A DNA stretch of 64,000 nucleotides from CBDEGU01 sp965238045 (GCA_965238045.1 CBDEGU010000012.1:2666001-2730000), one strand, 5' to 3'. Numbered from the stretch's first letter, positions 1 through 9,737 are shown. Notes: generated by a model from the sequence alone, not told the origin. Made by a program: numbers and translations.

Positions 1-1
1 T

Positions 2-2377
2 ATCGAGTACTGGAATTCGTTCCTGCCCTGTGCCGCAGGGGTTGCGGCCATCCTGCTGTGGCCAGCGGTGGATGTCGCCGCTCAGGACCGGCCCAGCCCC
101 GGCGGCAAACAGGCTGGGGTCGATGAACAGTACGCCGCCCTCTGTGCCGGCTGCCACGGACCAGCGGCGGGCGGCAGTGATCGCGGCCCCGCGCTAGCCG
201 ATAGCCGTAAACTGCGAAAACTCTCGGAGAACGACATCCTCGGCATCATCCGCGACGGCGCCCAGGGAGGCATGCCTGCCTTCAAGCTGCCCGAAGGGCG
301 ACTGCGACGGCTGGCGCAATGGGTACACGCGCTCAATGCCTCGGCCTACGATGTCGTCCCACCCATGGACACGGCGGCTGGGGAGCGATTTTTCTTCGGT
401 CAAGGCCAGTGCGCCTCGTGTCACATGATCGCCGGGCGAGGCGGCACGAAAGGCCCCGACCTCTCGGGCATCGGACGTCAGTTCACAACAAGCGAACTCG
501 AGCAGGCGCTCGACGACCCGGCCTCGAGGGCAGAGAATCGGTCGTCGTCGTCGTGCCCGGGCTGGGCCTGGTGCCCTGAAAATCCGTGGGAAGTGGTCAG
601 TGTTCGTCTGCGTGACGGTTCGCGCCTGCGCGGCTTTGCTCGCGGACGCGGAAAGCACGACTTGCAGTTGCAAACCCTCGATGGCCGGTTCCACTTCTTA
701 CTCGACGATGAGTACGACGAAATCATCGCCGAGGAAACCCCGCTGATGCCGCCCCTGGACGCCTCGCCGGAACAGCGCCGCGATCTGCTGAGCTATCTCA
801 GCCGCCGGGGAGGCATCGTCGCGGGTCCTCTGACCGGCGACCCGCAAGAGGTCTCGGCCGCTGAAATTCTCCGCGTCATGGAGCCCCAAGCCGGCGAATG
901 GCCCACATATAACGGCCTCCCGAGCGGCAATCGCCACAGCCAGCTCGATCAAATCAACACCGAAAACGTGGCCCGCCTGCAGCTTCAGTGGACATACTCG
1001 ATTCCCTACACACCGCTGGAGATGACTCCGCTTGTGAGCGGCGGAATGATGTTCGTCACCGGGCCGAACCGCGTCTGCGCGCTCGACTCGAGAACCGGAC
1101 ACCAGATCTGGTGCTACAGCAGGCCCCGCACACCGGCCGGCGGTATCTCCGGTGACGCCGCGCTGGGCGCGAACCGGGGTGTCGCGATCCTGGGCGATCG
1201 CGTCTTCTTCCATACCGACGACGCGCGCCTGATCTGCCTCAATCGGATCACCGGCGCCCTGATGTGGGACGTGCTTATGGCCGACCAGCCCGGGCCTTAC
1301 GGGGCGACCGCGGCTCCGCTCGTCGTCGGCGACCTGGTCATCACCGGCATTGGCGGAGGCGACCAGGGCATTCGCGGCTTTCTTGATGCCTACAAGGCCA
1401 CGACCGGCGAGCGTGCCTGGCGTTTCTGGACGATTCCGAAACCCGGCGAGCCGGGCTCGGAAACCTGGGCCGGATCTGCCCTGCCCGTTGGCGGAGGAGC
1501 CACCTGGCTGACCGGCTCCTACGATGCCGAAACTGGCCTGCTCTACTGGCCGACCGGCAACCCCTTCCCCGACACCGACGGCGCCGAACGCGGGGGCGAC
1601 AATCTCTACACCAATTCCGTGGTCGCGCTAGAGGCGAGGACGGGCAAACTGCGCTGGCATTTCCAGTACACGCCTCATGATCTCCACGATTGGGATGCCA
1701 CCGAACCATTGCTGGTCGTCAATACACGCTTCCAAGGGCGCGACCGGAAGCTGCTGCTGCAAGCGAACCGGAATGGATTCTATTACGTGCTCGACCGCGT
1801 GACGGGAGAATTTTTGCTGGGGGAACCGTTTGTAAAACGGCTGACCTGGGCGAGCGGCATCGACTCGAAAGGAGTACCTCAATTGAAGGACGGCAACCGG
1901 CCCACTCCGCTCGGCGTGGTTTCCTGTCCGGCCGTGCGAGGGGCGACGAACTGGTATTCCACGGCCTTTCACCCGGCAACCCGTCTGCTCTACGTGATGG
2001 CCGTGGAAGACTGTACGATTTACCAACAGGCTCAGCTCGGCGGATACGCGCCCCACCGCGACCCGGCCAACCCTCCGGCCAAGTTTCTGCGCGCGCTCGA
2101 CGTCGAAACCGGCAAGACGGTCTGGGAAATAGAGCAGGTCGGCCCGCCGGCGGCAAACTACTCAGGCGTTCTCTCGACCGCGGGCGGACTGGTTTTCTAT
2201 GGCGAGACCGGCGGAGGCTTCGCCGCCGTGGACGCGAAAACCGGCAAAACGCTCTGGCATTTCGAAACAAACGAAATCTGGAAAGGCTCCCCGATGACCT
2301 ACAGGATAAACGGCCGGCAATACGTCGCGATCGCGGCGGGGGGCAATGTTCTGGCGTTTGCTCTGCCGGGGGAGTGA
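2..2377 (+). CDS. PQQ-dependent dehydrogenase with two N-terminal haem c sites (5' end outside window)
   Basis: A periplasmic quinoprotein alcohol/sugar dehydrogenase fused to cytochrome c. The reading frame is open from base 2 and already encodes a signal-peptide core (AAGVAAILLWPAVDVAAQ), so the true start lies left of the window; the first start codon inside it is GTG 68. Counting from 68, haem motifs CAGCH (about 26-30) and CASCH (about 115-119) are followed by a Lys/Arg/Asp-rich segment resembling the haem-binding domain of TIGR02603 proteins. From about residue 278 (WPTYNGL...NRHS) runs a PQQ propeller with DWDATEP and repeated G-KxxW blades. The substrate cannot be told from sequence. 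Electrons probably pass from PQQ to the fused haems and on to an external cytochrome. Confidence 0.9.
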   Translation: MEYWNSFLPCAAGVAAILLWPAVDVAAQDRPSPGGKQAGVDEQYAALCAGCHGPAAGGSDRGPALADSRKLRKLSENDILGIIRDGAQGGMPAFKLPEGRLRRLAQWVHALNASAYDVVPPMDTAAGERFFFGQGQCASCHMIAGRGGTKGPDLSGIGRQFTTSELEQALDDPASRAENRSSSSCPGWAWCPENPWEVVSVRLRDGSRLRGFARGRGKHDLQLQTLDGRFHFLLDDEYDEIIAEETPLMPPLDASPEQRRDLLSYLSRRGGIVAGPLTGDPQEVSAAEILRVMEPQAGEWPTYNGLPSGNRHSQLDQINTENVARLQLQWTYSIPYTPLEMTPLVSGGMMFVTGPNRVCALDSRTGHQIWCYSRPRTPAGGISGDAALGANRGVAILGDRVFFHTDDARLICLNRITGALMWDVLMADQPGPYGATAAPLVVGDLVITGIGGGDQGIRGFLDAYKATTGERAWRFWTIPKPGEPGSETWAGSALPVGGGATWLTGSYDAETGLLYWPTGNPFPDTDGAERGGDNLYTNSVVALEARTGKLRWHFQYTPHDLHDWDATEPLLVVNTRFQGRDRKLLLQANRNGFYYVLDRVTGEFLLGEPFVKRLTWASGIDSKGVPQLKDGNRPTPLGVVSCPAVRGATNWYSTAFHPATRLLYVMAVEDCTIYQQAQLGGYAPHRDPANPPAKFLRALDVETGKTVWEIEQVGPPAANYSGVLSTAGGLVFYGETGGGFAAVDAKTGKTLWHFETNEIWKGSPMTYRINGRQYVAIAAGGNVLAFALPGE

Positions 2378-2382
2378 TCCCC

Positions 2383-3840
2383 TTACAGCCGCGTAACTTC
2401 GCCGATCGCTCGCAGCTTCTCATCGCTCAGGTAAGCGTAGCGGTTGACCCACATGCCGTGGGGACTGGCCCGGTGGGCGACCTCGATTCGTTTGCGGAAG
2501 TCCGCCAGCGGGCCGTAGCCGTGGGCCAGCGCATAGACCGGTGTCGATCCGGCGTCCCTTTGGGCTTGGGCGATCTTGCGGGCTTGCGCTTTCTCGCCGA
2601 CCGGATGGGGAACGTCTGGCGGCGGGTAGCTGTAATCGTCGAGGCGCGGCAGGCCCCCGTCGTCGGCGATATCGAGCCAGCTTACCAGCGCGCGGACGAG
2701 CACGGTGGACGACAGATTCGAGTTGGCCTCGCGGATCTGGTCCCCGTAGAAACGCAGCATCATCGGCCAGTGCATGGTGTAGAGCTTGACGCTGATCGCG
2801 GTCGAGTGCTTGGCGACGCGGCGGAAATCCATGCCCGAGGGGATGGTCCAGGGAGGGGGGAAGGCGTTGGGCAGCATCTCCATGCGCTCGGCGCCGGCCT
2901 CGTTCATCGTCTTGCGGAAACCGGCCAGCATGCCCTCGACCAGCGTCGCCTTGAAGCGCAGGAAGTCGGCTACGCCGGGGTGGTCCGACAATAGCCGCAG
3001 GAGAGTGTAGCGTCCCCGATCGGCCTCGGTCCAGGGTTTCAGATCATCATCGCTGAGTCCGCCGTGGAGCTTGTCGTAGAGCGCGCCGACGTCCGCGCGC
3101 ATGCGGTCGAAATCGAATCCCAGCCGTTGCGCCGCGGCGGCGGCGTGATCGCTGAAGTCGAGGAAAATCGAGTCCAGAAAATACGGCGGATACTCGGGCC
3201 AGTCGAATCGCAGGCCATCAAGGTCGGGATAGTTCTTGATCAGGTCGCGAATCAGAGCGTGTTCGTAGGCCAGGATGTGCGGGCTGGCGAGGCTGCCATT
3301 CTTGGCCAGTCGGCGGGGCGGGATGCGTCCGTCGGGCAGGCGCGCGCGGTCGTCTTCGACCGGGCCGCCGAACTGCACGCGGTAGCCGGGTGGAATCGCC
3401 GCCTGCACTTGAAAGTAGACCTTGAGGTGGCGGGCATGCGCCGCGCGGATGAAGTCGTGGAGTACGTGCCCTTCGCGTTGCGTGAGGCCAGTGGGCTCGG
3501 ACGGCTGATAACGCAGCCCCTTGTAGATCTCGCGGTCTGGAACAAAACTCGGCGCGGTGCGAACCCATACTTCGCGCTTGCCAAAGAGAAGACGCTCCAG
3601 CAACCGCACCGCCCCGGCGCCGGCATCGGCCGGGGGCTCGCGCTGGCCGGTCTCGGGTCCGGCCTCCTCCATGAGATAAGGAGACGTCGCGACGGCATTG
3701 GCGCCGGCCTTGTGGACAAGATTATCGAGAACGCCGTCAATGCCCTCGCTCTGGATGTACTCGGGCAAGACGGTAACACCTAGAAATCGTTTCGCGGGCA
3801 CGGGTTCTATCGTGGCATACTTCGGCGGATTTCTCAGCAC
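2383..3840 (-). CDS. Putative TIM-barrel glycoside-hydrolase-like protein
   Basis: About 485 residues with no firm family assignment. The order of elements suggests a TIM barrel of the uncharacterised glycosyl-hydrolase-like type: N-terminal FLGVTVLPEYIQ, a strand with LKVYFQVQAAIPPGYR, an acidic strand end DLDGLRFDWPEYPPY, and a late VKLYTMHWPMM segment. Asp and Glu in the FDWPEY stretch would be candidate catalytic acids (inference). The frame is open back to ATG 3897, but that would overlap the divergent gene's start; GTG 3840 or GTG 3801 is more plausible, and neither has a strong ribosome site. The gene is divergent from the enolase-superfamily dehydratase, so a role in sugar or sugar-acid use is a guess from context. 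Confidence 0.6.
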   Translation of the reverse strand: MLRNPPKYATIEPVPAKRFLGVTVLPEYIQSEGIDGVLDNLVHKAGANAVATSPYLMEEAGPETGQREPPADAGAGAVRLLERLLFGKREVWVRTAPSFVPDREIYKGLRYQPSEPTGLTQREGHVLHDFIRAAHARHLKVYFQVQAAIPPGYRVQFGGPVEDDRARLPDGRIPPRRLAKNGSLASPHILAYEHALIRDLIKNYPDLDGLRFDWPEYPPYFLDSIFLDFSDHAAAAAQRLGFDFDRMRADVGALYDKLHGGLSDDDLKPWTEADRGRYTLLRLLSDHPGVADFLRFKATLVEGMLAGFRKTMNEAGAERMEMLPNAFPPPWTIPSGMDFRRVAKHSTAISVKLYTMHWPMMLRFYGDQIREANSNLSSTVLVRALVSWLDIADDGGLPRLDDYSYPPPDVPHPVGEKAQARKIAQAQRDAGSTPVYALAHGYGPLADFRKRIEVAHRASPHGMWVNRYAYLSDEKLRAIGEVTRL

Positions 3841-3895
3841 CTGAACGGGCGCATCTGAATGGCCGCGTCCTGCTAGACTGGCCGCAACTGGTCCC

Positions 3896-5083
3896 ATGAA
3901 AATTCAAGACATAGAGGTCATTACGCTTTGTTACCGTTATCCCGCCGGCCGCGCGTTCGATTTCGCGGGCGGGCGCTGCGGCGGGCGGCTCAGTTGCCTC
4001 ATCAAGGTTCATACCGATACCGCCGAGACCGGACTCGGCTCGGTCTACTCGCATCCGGACTTGGTGCGCACGGTCGTCGAGGGTCAGTTGCGCGGCTTGC
4101 TCGTTGGCGAAGACCCGACCGAGGTCGAGAGCCTCTGGGCGCGAATGTATTCGGTGACGCGCTGGTACGGGCGCAAGGGCGCCGCGATGTCCGCGCTGGG
4201 CGGCGTCGATATGGCGCTCTGGGACCTGCGCGGCAAGGCGGCGGGAAAGCCACTCTATCAATTGCTCGGCGCGCATCGCGACCGCGTGCCGGCCTATGCC
4301 AGCGCGCTGCTATGGAAGGACGACCCGGCCGAGCTTGCGGCAGAAGCCAAGAGGCATATCGCCAACGGCTTTCGAGCGATGAAGACCCGCCTGGGCCGGA
4401 ACTACGACTATGATTCGGCCGCGCTGCGGATACTTCGCGAAGCGATCGGTTCGGATATCCGGCTGCATGTCGATGGCAATGCGCGCTATTCGCTCGCTCA
4501 GGCACGGCGCCTGCTGCCCGAGTTTCAGGCGGCGAATATCTTTTGGCTCGAAGAACCGTTTCCGCCCGAGGATGTCGACAACTATCTGGCGCTGCGTCCG
4601 GATCTCGGCGGTATCCCGCTGGCGGCGGGCGAGAACGAATTCGGCGAACAGGGCTTCCGGGAATTAATCGATCGCAAAATGGTGGATATCATTCAACCCG
4701 ACTGCTGCCGCGCCGGAGGGATCAGCGAGTGCCGCCGGGCCGCCGATCTGGCCGCCAAGGCTGGACTGCGCGTCGCGCCCCACACCTGGAGCGACGCCGT
4801 CGCGCTGGCGGGCAATATGCACGTGGTAGCATCGCTGCCCAACAGCATCACGGTCGAGATGGACCAGACGGGCAACCCCTTAATCGAGGAACTGCTGAGC
4901 GAGCCGTTTCAGGTGCGGGAAGGAGAGGTCGCGATGCCTCAAGGCCCTGGTTTGGGAATCGAACTGAATGACGCGGTTGTCGAGCGCTACACTTTACCTC
5001 CCGGCGAGCCGGTTCCAGAGGGCAACTATTCGGACATGGTGTTTGGACGCGCGGCCTACGCCCCGGCGGGTCCCTATGAGTAG
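3896..5083 (+). CDS. Mandelate racemase/muconate lactonizing enzyme family protein (probable sugar-acid dehydratase)
   Basis: Enolase-superfamily enzyme of the mandelate racemase subgroup, 395 residues. N-terminal capping domain (about 1-125) is followed by the barrel. Visible active-site pieces: KTR at K163/R165, metal ligands D193 (HVDGNARY), E219 (WLEEPFPPED) and E246 (AAGENEFGE), and the His base at H296 (APHTWSDA). Members of this layout abstract the proton alpha to a carboxylate and usually dehydrate aldonic or uronic acids; the exact substrate is unknown. It is 73 bases upstream of the M81 gene in the same direction, so both are probably one transcript. Confidence 0.9.
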   Translation: MKIQDIEVITLCYRYPAGRAFDFAGGRCGGRLSCLIKVHTDTAETGLGSVYSHPDLVRTVVEGQLRGLLVGEDPTEVESLWARMYSVTRWYGRKGAAMSALGGVDMALWDLRGKAAGKPLYQLLGAHRDRVPAYASALLWKDDPAELAAEAKRHIANGFRAMKTRLGRNYDYDSAALRILREAIGSDIRLHVDGNARYSLAQARRLLPEFQAANIFWLEEPFPPEDVDNYLALRPDLGGIPLAAGENEFGEQGFRELIDRKMVDIIQPDCCRAGGISECRRAADLAAKAGLRVAPHTWSDAVALAGNMHVVASLPNSITVEMDQTGNPLIEELLSEPFQVREGEVAMPQGPGLGIELNDAVVERYTLPPGEPVPEGNYSDMVFGRAAYAPAGPYE

Positions 5084-5156
5084 CTTGCAATGAGTAGCTC
5101 GGAGAGCATGTTCCGCGGGCCAACCGGGTGTGCCAGCGCGCACCCTGGGAGAGAGC

Positions 5157-6680
5157 ATGAATCGTTCACGCCGTATCGCTGTCGGTAGCATTTTCACCGA
5201 GTCGAATCATCTCGCCAGTTCGAGAACGACGCTGGCTGATTTCAAGCGCACCGAGCTTCGCCGGGGCTCGGAAATCCTCAAGGTTACCGATGGAGTGATC
5301 GGCGGTGTGCTGAGCGTGCTCGGCGAACGCGCGGCCACGATCGAGCCGCTGCTGGCCGCGAGCGCGTTTCCAGGCGGGATTCTTGCCGAGGATTGCTATC
5401 TCGAACTCAAGCACGATCTCATCGGGCGGCTCGAGAGGGCTCTCCCCCTCGATGGCGTAATCATGCCGCTGCATGGGGCGGCGGCAGCGGAGCGGACTGG
5501 CGATGTCGAGGGCGATCTGCTGGCGGCGGTTCGCCAGCGCTGCGGTCCCGATGTGCCGTTGGTGGCTACGCTGGACTGTCACGCGCACGTCACTGGCGAG
5601 ATGGTTGCGCATGCCGATGCCCTGCTGGCCTGGGAGACCTACCCTCACCGGGACACGTTCGAGACGGGCGCGCGCGGGGCACGGCTACTTTTCGACATGC
5701 TCGATGGCAAGATCCGGCCGGCGATGGCGCTGGCGAAGGTTCCGGTGATTGTGAGCGGCTTCAAGGGCGGCACCGATCCTCCGGGGCCCTTCGCCGGCGT
5801 CATGGGCTTTGCTAAGTCGCTGGAAAGCCGGGACGACGTTGTTTCAACGAGCGCGTTATTGGTCCATCCTCATCTGGACTTGCCCGAGATGGGCGGCGGG
5901 GGCCTGGTCATCACCGACGGGGATCTCGAGACGGCGGAGAAGCTCGCGGCCGAAATCGCCTTGATGCACTGGGACCGCCGTTTCGATCTGGAGACGACCG
6001 GCCTGAAACCCGCCGAAGCCATCGGGCAGGGAATGAAGATCGCCGGCGGCCCGGTGCTCTTGTTGGAACTCTCCGATTGCGTCGGCGGCGGCGCGGCGGG
6101 CGACAGCGTGGCGGCCCTTGCCACGTTGCTGGGAAGCGGCATCCGGGAGCCTTGCCTCGCGATGGTGGCCGACCCGGAAGCGGCCGCGGCGTGTCATCAG
6201 GCCGGAGAGGGCCGCGAGGTGACGCTGCGGCTGGGACACAAGATCGATCCTCGCTGGGGACGGCCCATCGAGGTGACCGGCCGGGTCGAAAGACTCAGCG
6301 ACGGCGGATTTCTCTATTCAGGAGGGATCTGGGGCGGTCAGCGGGGCGAGATGGGACCTTCGGCGAAGGTCACCACCGGAGCGGTCGAAATTCTGATCAC
6401 CACCCACGGGACCTACGATTGGGCCGACGAGCAATATGCGTCGCTGGGAATGGATGCGGGCCAGGCGAAGTTCGTCGTGGTGAAGAATCCGATGAACTAC
6501 CAGGTCGGCTACGCCGGGCGGTCCAAGGGCGAGATTGTGCTCGATACGCCCGGGCCCACGACGGCCATCCTTTCGAATATCAAATACCAGAGGCTCCAGC
6601 GGCCTTACTTTCCGGCGGACCGGGGAGCGGACGCGGCGCAACCGGTGGTCTACAGGCACGCCATGGCCAGCGGCGCCTAG
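5157..6680 (+). CDS. M81 family metallopeptidase-like protein (MlrC-like)
   Basis: MlrC/M81 family protein, 507 residues. N-terminal metallopeptidase-like domain shows GSIFTESNHL, IMPLHGAAAAERTGDVEG, then TLDCHAH and ETYPHRDTFETG, whose Asp/His residues are the likely zinc ligands; the C-terminal MlrC half follows from about residue 300 (LELSDCVGGGAAGDS). ATG 5157 is preferred over an upstream in-frame start at 5130 because GGGAGAG lies just in front of it. MlrC cleaves linearised microcystin, but most M81 proteins in soil bacteria sit in sugar or amino-acid catabolic clusters with unknown substrates, as here beside an enolase-superfamily dehydratase. The stop overlaps the stop of convergent murB by four bases. 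Confidence 0.85.
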   Translation: MNRSRRIAVGSIFTESNHLASSRTTLADFKRTELRRGSEILKVTDGVIGGVLSVLGERAATIEPLLAASAFPGGILAEDCYLELKHDLIGRLERALPLDGVIMPLHGAAAAERTGDVEGDLLAAVRQRCGPDVPLVATLDCHAHVTGEMVAHADALLAWETYPHRDTFETGARGARLLFDMLDGKIRPAMALAKVPVIVSGFKGGTDPPGPFAGVMGFAKSLESRDDVVSTSALLVHPHLDLPEMGGGGLVITDGDLETAEKLAAEIALMHWDRRFDLETTGLKPAEAIGQGMKIAGGPVLLLELSDCVGGGAAGDSVAALATLLGSGIREPCLAMVADPEAAAACHQAGEGREVTLRLGHKIDPRWGRPIEVTGRVERLSDGGFLYSGGIWGGQRGEMGPSAKVTTGAVEILITTHGTYDWADEQYASLGMDAGQAKFVVVKNPMNYQVGYAGRSKGEIVLDTPGPTTAILSNIKYQRLQRPYFPADRGADAAQPVVYRHAMASGA

Positions 6681-7627
6681 AACTCGCCTACGAACTGGAT
6701 TTCTTCCTCGACCTCGAAGCCGAAACGCTCGCGGATTCGCTTCTTCAGTTCATCGATCAGCAGCTTCACTTCCGAGGCCCTGCCCGTTCCGGTGTTATAG
6801 ATCAGGTTGGCGTGATAGGAGGTGATTTCGATGCCTCCGCGGCGCATTTTTTTCGCGCCCACCTGTTCCAAGAAATAGGCCGAGGCGACCTTGCCCTCCC
6901 GCACGGCCGAGGCGGGCACTTGGGCGGCGACCGACGGCGGCAAGTCCTTTAGATACAGATTCTTGAAGATGCTTCCGGCGCATTGCATGGCGGGCGGAAA
7001 TTTCTCATCGCGGATCTTTGTGATCTCATCGGCCCTGGCTCGCAGCTCATCCGTGTCGCCGGGTTCGAGTGTGAATCGCGCCGAGAAGATCGTCCAGTCT
7101 TTGTGGCGTTTGAAGGCGCTTTCGCGGTAGCTGAATTCACAACCGGCGTTGCCGAGTTCACGCACCTTGTTACCATCGTAAAACCGCACCCACTCGGCCC
7201 GCTCGGCAATCGAGTGTCCGTAGGCGCCGGCGTTGCCATATACGGCCCCGCCGACCGATCCCGGAATACGCGCCAGCGTTTCGAGGCCCCCGAGTCCGGC
7301 GTCGATCGAAAAGTCGACAAGCGCTTGCAGCGAAGCGCCCGCCCCGGCTGTTACGGAATGGCCCTCGCGCTTGATTTCGGCTCCCAGGAAGCGCAGAATC
7401 ACGCCTCGATATCCTTTGTCGGAAACCAGAACGTTGCTGCCTTCGCCGAGAACATAGAAATCCGCCTCCCAGCTCCGGCACGATTGCACCAAAGCCGCGA
7501 AACGGTCCGGGTCGGAGGTCTCGATGAGCAGGTCGGCGGGGCCTCCGATGTTAAAACGGGTGAACCTGTTGAGCCGGACGTTGCGGCGCAGGCGAAACGC
7601 GGGATCTGTGGCCTGGGGGGCTTCCAT
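6677..7627 (-). CDS. murB: UDP-N-acetylenolpyruvoylglucosamine reductase
   Basis: FAD-dependent reductase that makes UDP-N-acetylmuramate from the enolpyruvyl precursor in the cytoplasmic stage of peptidoglycan synthesis. Family marks in order: NIGGPADLLIET, GEGSNVLVSDKGYRG, ARIPGSVGGAVYGNAGAYG (FAD site), the catalytic Arg segment SYRESAFK, and QCAGSIFKNLYL near residue 230. At 316 residues, with a short C-terminal domain, it fits the type II form in which Cys rather than Ser can precede the AGS motif. The neighbours are not cell-wall genes, so murB stands alone. Start ATG 7627. Confidence 0.95.
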   Translation of the reverse strand: MEAPQATDPAFRLRRNVRLNRFTRFNIGGPADLLIETSDPDRFAALVQSCRSWEADFYVLGEGSNVLVSDKGYRGVILRFLGAEIKREGHSVTAGAGASLQALVDFSIDAGLGGLETLARIPGSVGGAVYGNAGAYGHSIAERAEWVRFYDGNKVRELGNAGCEFSYRESAFKRHKDWTIFSARFTLEPGDTDELRARADEITKIRDEKFPPAMQCAGSIFKNLYLKDLPPSVAAQVPASAVREGKVASAYFLEQVGAKKMRRGGIEITSYHANLIYNTGTGRASEVKLLIDELKKRIRERFGFEVEEEIQFVGEF

Positions 7628-7691
7628 TGAGGCGACGGCGGGGAGTCGAGAGAGAACGTTCCCATTGTATCCGAGTCATCCGAGCCGCGGC

Positions 7692-7721
7692 CACGGGGTT
7701 CGCGGACACGGGGTTCGCGGC
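7692..7721. repeat. 15-bp tandem duplication
   Basis: Two adjacent copies of CACGGGGTTCGCGG plus one differing base (A in the first, C in the second), upstream of murB. Confidence 0.8.
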
Positions 7722-7971
7722 CCGCCGGCGAGATTGGCCCACGCTGGAAATACCCGTACTAGAGGTACTACGATGGAATGCCTGGCTTCATCTCGGCGCG
7801 AGATTCACGGCCCGCGGGCGAAACTTGCCAGGGCCATGAGGCGTAATAAACAAACATAGGGGTATCGCCGGTGGTTTCCCGGCCGAGGCGGACGAGCTAG
7901 AGGGGTTCTCGTTTCCGTTCTCGCCGCGTGGCCGGGCAAAGCGCTTGGGCCGCATTATTTACGCCAAATAC

Positions 7972-8001
7972 TTGACGCTGTGCTCCTCGACAGCCTAGAA
8001 T
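7972..8001 (+). promoter_or_regulatory. Sigma70-like promoter of the GWxTD operon
   Basis: TTGACG (7972-7977), 18-base spacer, TAGAAT (7996-8001), 78 bases before the ATG of the GWxTD gene. Both hexamers differ from consensus at one base each. Confidence 0.55.
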
Positions 8002-8078
8002 CGAGACTGGCGTACCTCGTGGTCGGAGTGTGTTCCGCGCGCGCGGGAACGGTGTCTTTGGAAGGAGTGGTGATCGTC

Positions 8079-9737
8079 ATGAAGAAGATGCTTCTGGGAG
8101 GATTGATGGCGTGTGTGATGGCGCTGATTTTCCCGCCGGTTCCTCTCCCGGCCGCGGAGGACACTGCTCCTCGCAAGCTGACCCGCAAGCAAGAAAAGAA
8201 GCGGCTGAAGAGGCTCCGCAAGGAGTTGGCCGGGCCTTTCGAGAAGTGGATGAAAATCGATGTCCGCTACATTCTCACCGGCGACGAGAGGAAGGCTTTC
8301 GTGCAGCTCGCCACCGGCGAGGAGCGCGAGAACTTCATCGAGGGGTTTTGGCTGCGGCGAGACCCGACTCCCGACACGATGGAAAACGAGTATAAGGAAG
8401 AGCATTACCGGCGCATCGCCTACGCCAACGAGCGCTACCAGTCGGGATGGCCGGGATGGAAGACCGACCGGGGGCGCATCTACATTACCTTCGGGCCTCC
8501 GGATGAAATCGAATCCCATCCCTCGGGGGGAAGCTATCAGCGGCCCTATTTCGAGGGCGGTGGGTTCACTTCCACCTACCCGTTTGAGATTTGGCGATAC
8601 CGCTGGATCGAGGGCGTAGGGCAGGAGGTGCTGATCGAGTTCGTGGATCCGACCATGACCGGCGAGTACCGCATGACGATAGATCCATCAGACAAGGACG
8701 CCCTGTTGAATGTTCCCGGCGCGGGCCTGACGCTGTCAGAGCAAATGGGCCTGTCGGAGAAGCGCGATCGTTTTATGCGAACCGATGGTACCCGCATGGG
8801 CGATCCGCTGGGAGGCGGCCAGAGCAGCATGCGCTACAACATTTTCGAGCGGTTGCAGCGTTTCTCGGCGCTTCAGAAGCCGCCTGTGATCAAGTTCAAG
8901 GATCTGGAAGCGGCGGTGGACTCGAAGATTGAGTACAACACGCTGCCGGTTCAGGTCAGGGTACAGTTCACGCGCATCACCGAGGATCAGGTCCTGGCTG
9001 GCGTCACGGTGCAGTTGGCCAATAAGGATCTGATGTTTGAGGAGGACGATGGCCGCCACAAGGCGACGGTGAACATCTATGGCCGGGTGACGACGATGAC
9101 GCGGCGGGTTGTGGCGGTGTTCGAGGATGTTGTCACGGTGGATACAACCGCCGAGCGACTGCCGTTTGAAACAGAGCGGTCGTCCATCTATCAGAAACCG
9201 CTGGTGCTTCCCTCGGGCAGGTACCGTCTGGAGGTGATCGTCAAGGACGTAGTGGGTGAGACGATGAGCACCTACCGCACGGCTATGACGGTTCCGAAGT
9301 TCGAAGAGGACAGGCTGGCCAGCAGCAGCCTGATCTTGGCCGACAGAATTGAGCGGGTTCCGCTGCGCTCCCTGGGCACGGGCCAGTTCGTGATCGGCGG
9401 CTCGAAAGTTCGCCCGCGCATCAGCGACGAGTTTAGGCAGAACGAACGGTTGGGCATCTACTTGCAGGTTTACAACCTGGGCGCGGATGAAACAACCAAT
9501 CAGCCCAGGGGTACGGTTACCTATCAAGTGGCGCGGGCCGGCCAGCCCGATGAGTTGCTGCTCGACTTCACCGAACAGATCGGTGCGATCCGGGGTGCGA
9601 CGACCAAGCAGGTCGTGGTCGAAAAGCTGTTGCCCCTCAAATCGCTGGAGCCGGGGGAGTATCAGCTTCGGCTGAAGGTAACCGACAGCGTGAAGAACGA
9701 AGTCTTGGAGCCTACGACGACGTTCAAGGTGAAGTAG
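8079..9737 (+). CDS. GWxTD domain-containing secreted protein
   Basis: 552-residue exported protein. Signal peptide MKKMLLGGLMACVMALIFPPVPLPAAE is followed by a Lys/Arg-rich stretch and then the GWxTD domain: FIEGFWLRRDPTP, HYRRIAYANERY, PGWKTDRGRIYITFGPPDEIE, and EIWRYR. The name-giving motif reads GWKTD. The C-terminal half (about 270-552) is beta-rich with ATVNIYGRVTTMTRR-like strands, consistent with Ig-like folds. GGAAGGAG lies 11 bases before ATG 8079; GTG 8070 is an alternative. Function is unknown for the family. It heads a run of four genes spaced 43-51 bases apart, with a barrel protein next. Confidence 0.85.
   Translation: MKKMLLGGLMACVMALIFPPVPLPAAEDTAPRKLTRKQEKKRLKRLRKELAGPFEKWMKIDVRYILTGDERKAFVQLATGEERENFIEGFWLRRDPTPDTMENEYKEEHYRRIAYANERYQSGWPGWKTDRGRIYITFGPPDEIESHPSGGSYQRPYFEGGGFTSTYPFEIWRYRWIEGVGQEVLIEFVDPTMTGEYRMTIDPSDKDALLNVPGAGLTLSEQMGLSEKRDRFMRTDGTRMGDPLGGGQSSMRYNIFERLQRFSALQKPPVIKFKDLEAAVDSKIEYNTLPVQVRVQFTRITEDQVLAGVTVQLANKDLMFEEDDGRHKATVNIYGRVTTMTRRVVAVFEDVVTVDTTAERLPFETERSSIYQKPLVLPSGRYRLEVIVKDVVGETMSTYRTAMTVPKFEEDRLASSSLILADRIERVPLRSLGTGQFVIGGSKVRPRISDEFRQNERLGIYLQVYNLGADETTNQPRGTVTYQVARAGQPDELLLDFTEQIGAIRGATTKQVVVEKLLPLKSLEPGEYQLRLKVTDSVKNEVLEPTTTFKVK

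Larger units (their letters stand above)
7628..8078. other. Intergenic region between divergent murB and GWxTD gene
   Basis: 451 bases without a convincing gene. It holds a 15-base tandem duplication at 7692-7721 and a sigma70-like promoter at 7972-8001 facing right. Nothing else could be assigned. Confidence 0.6.
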
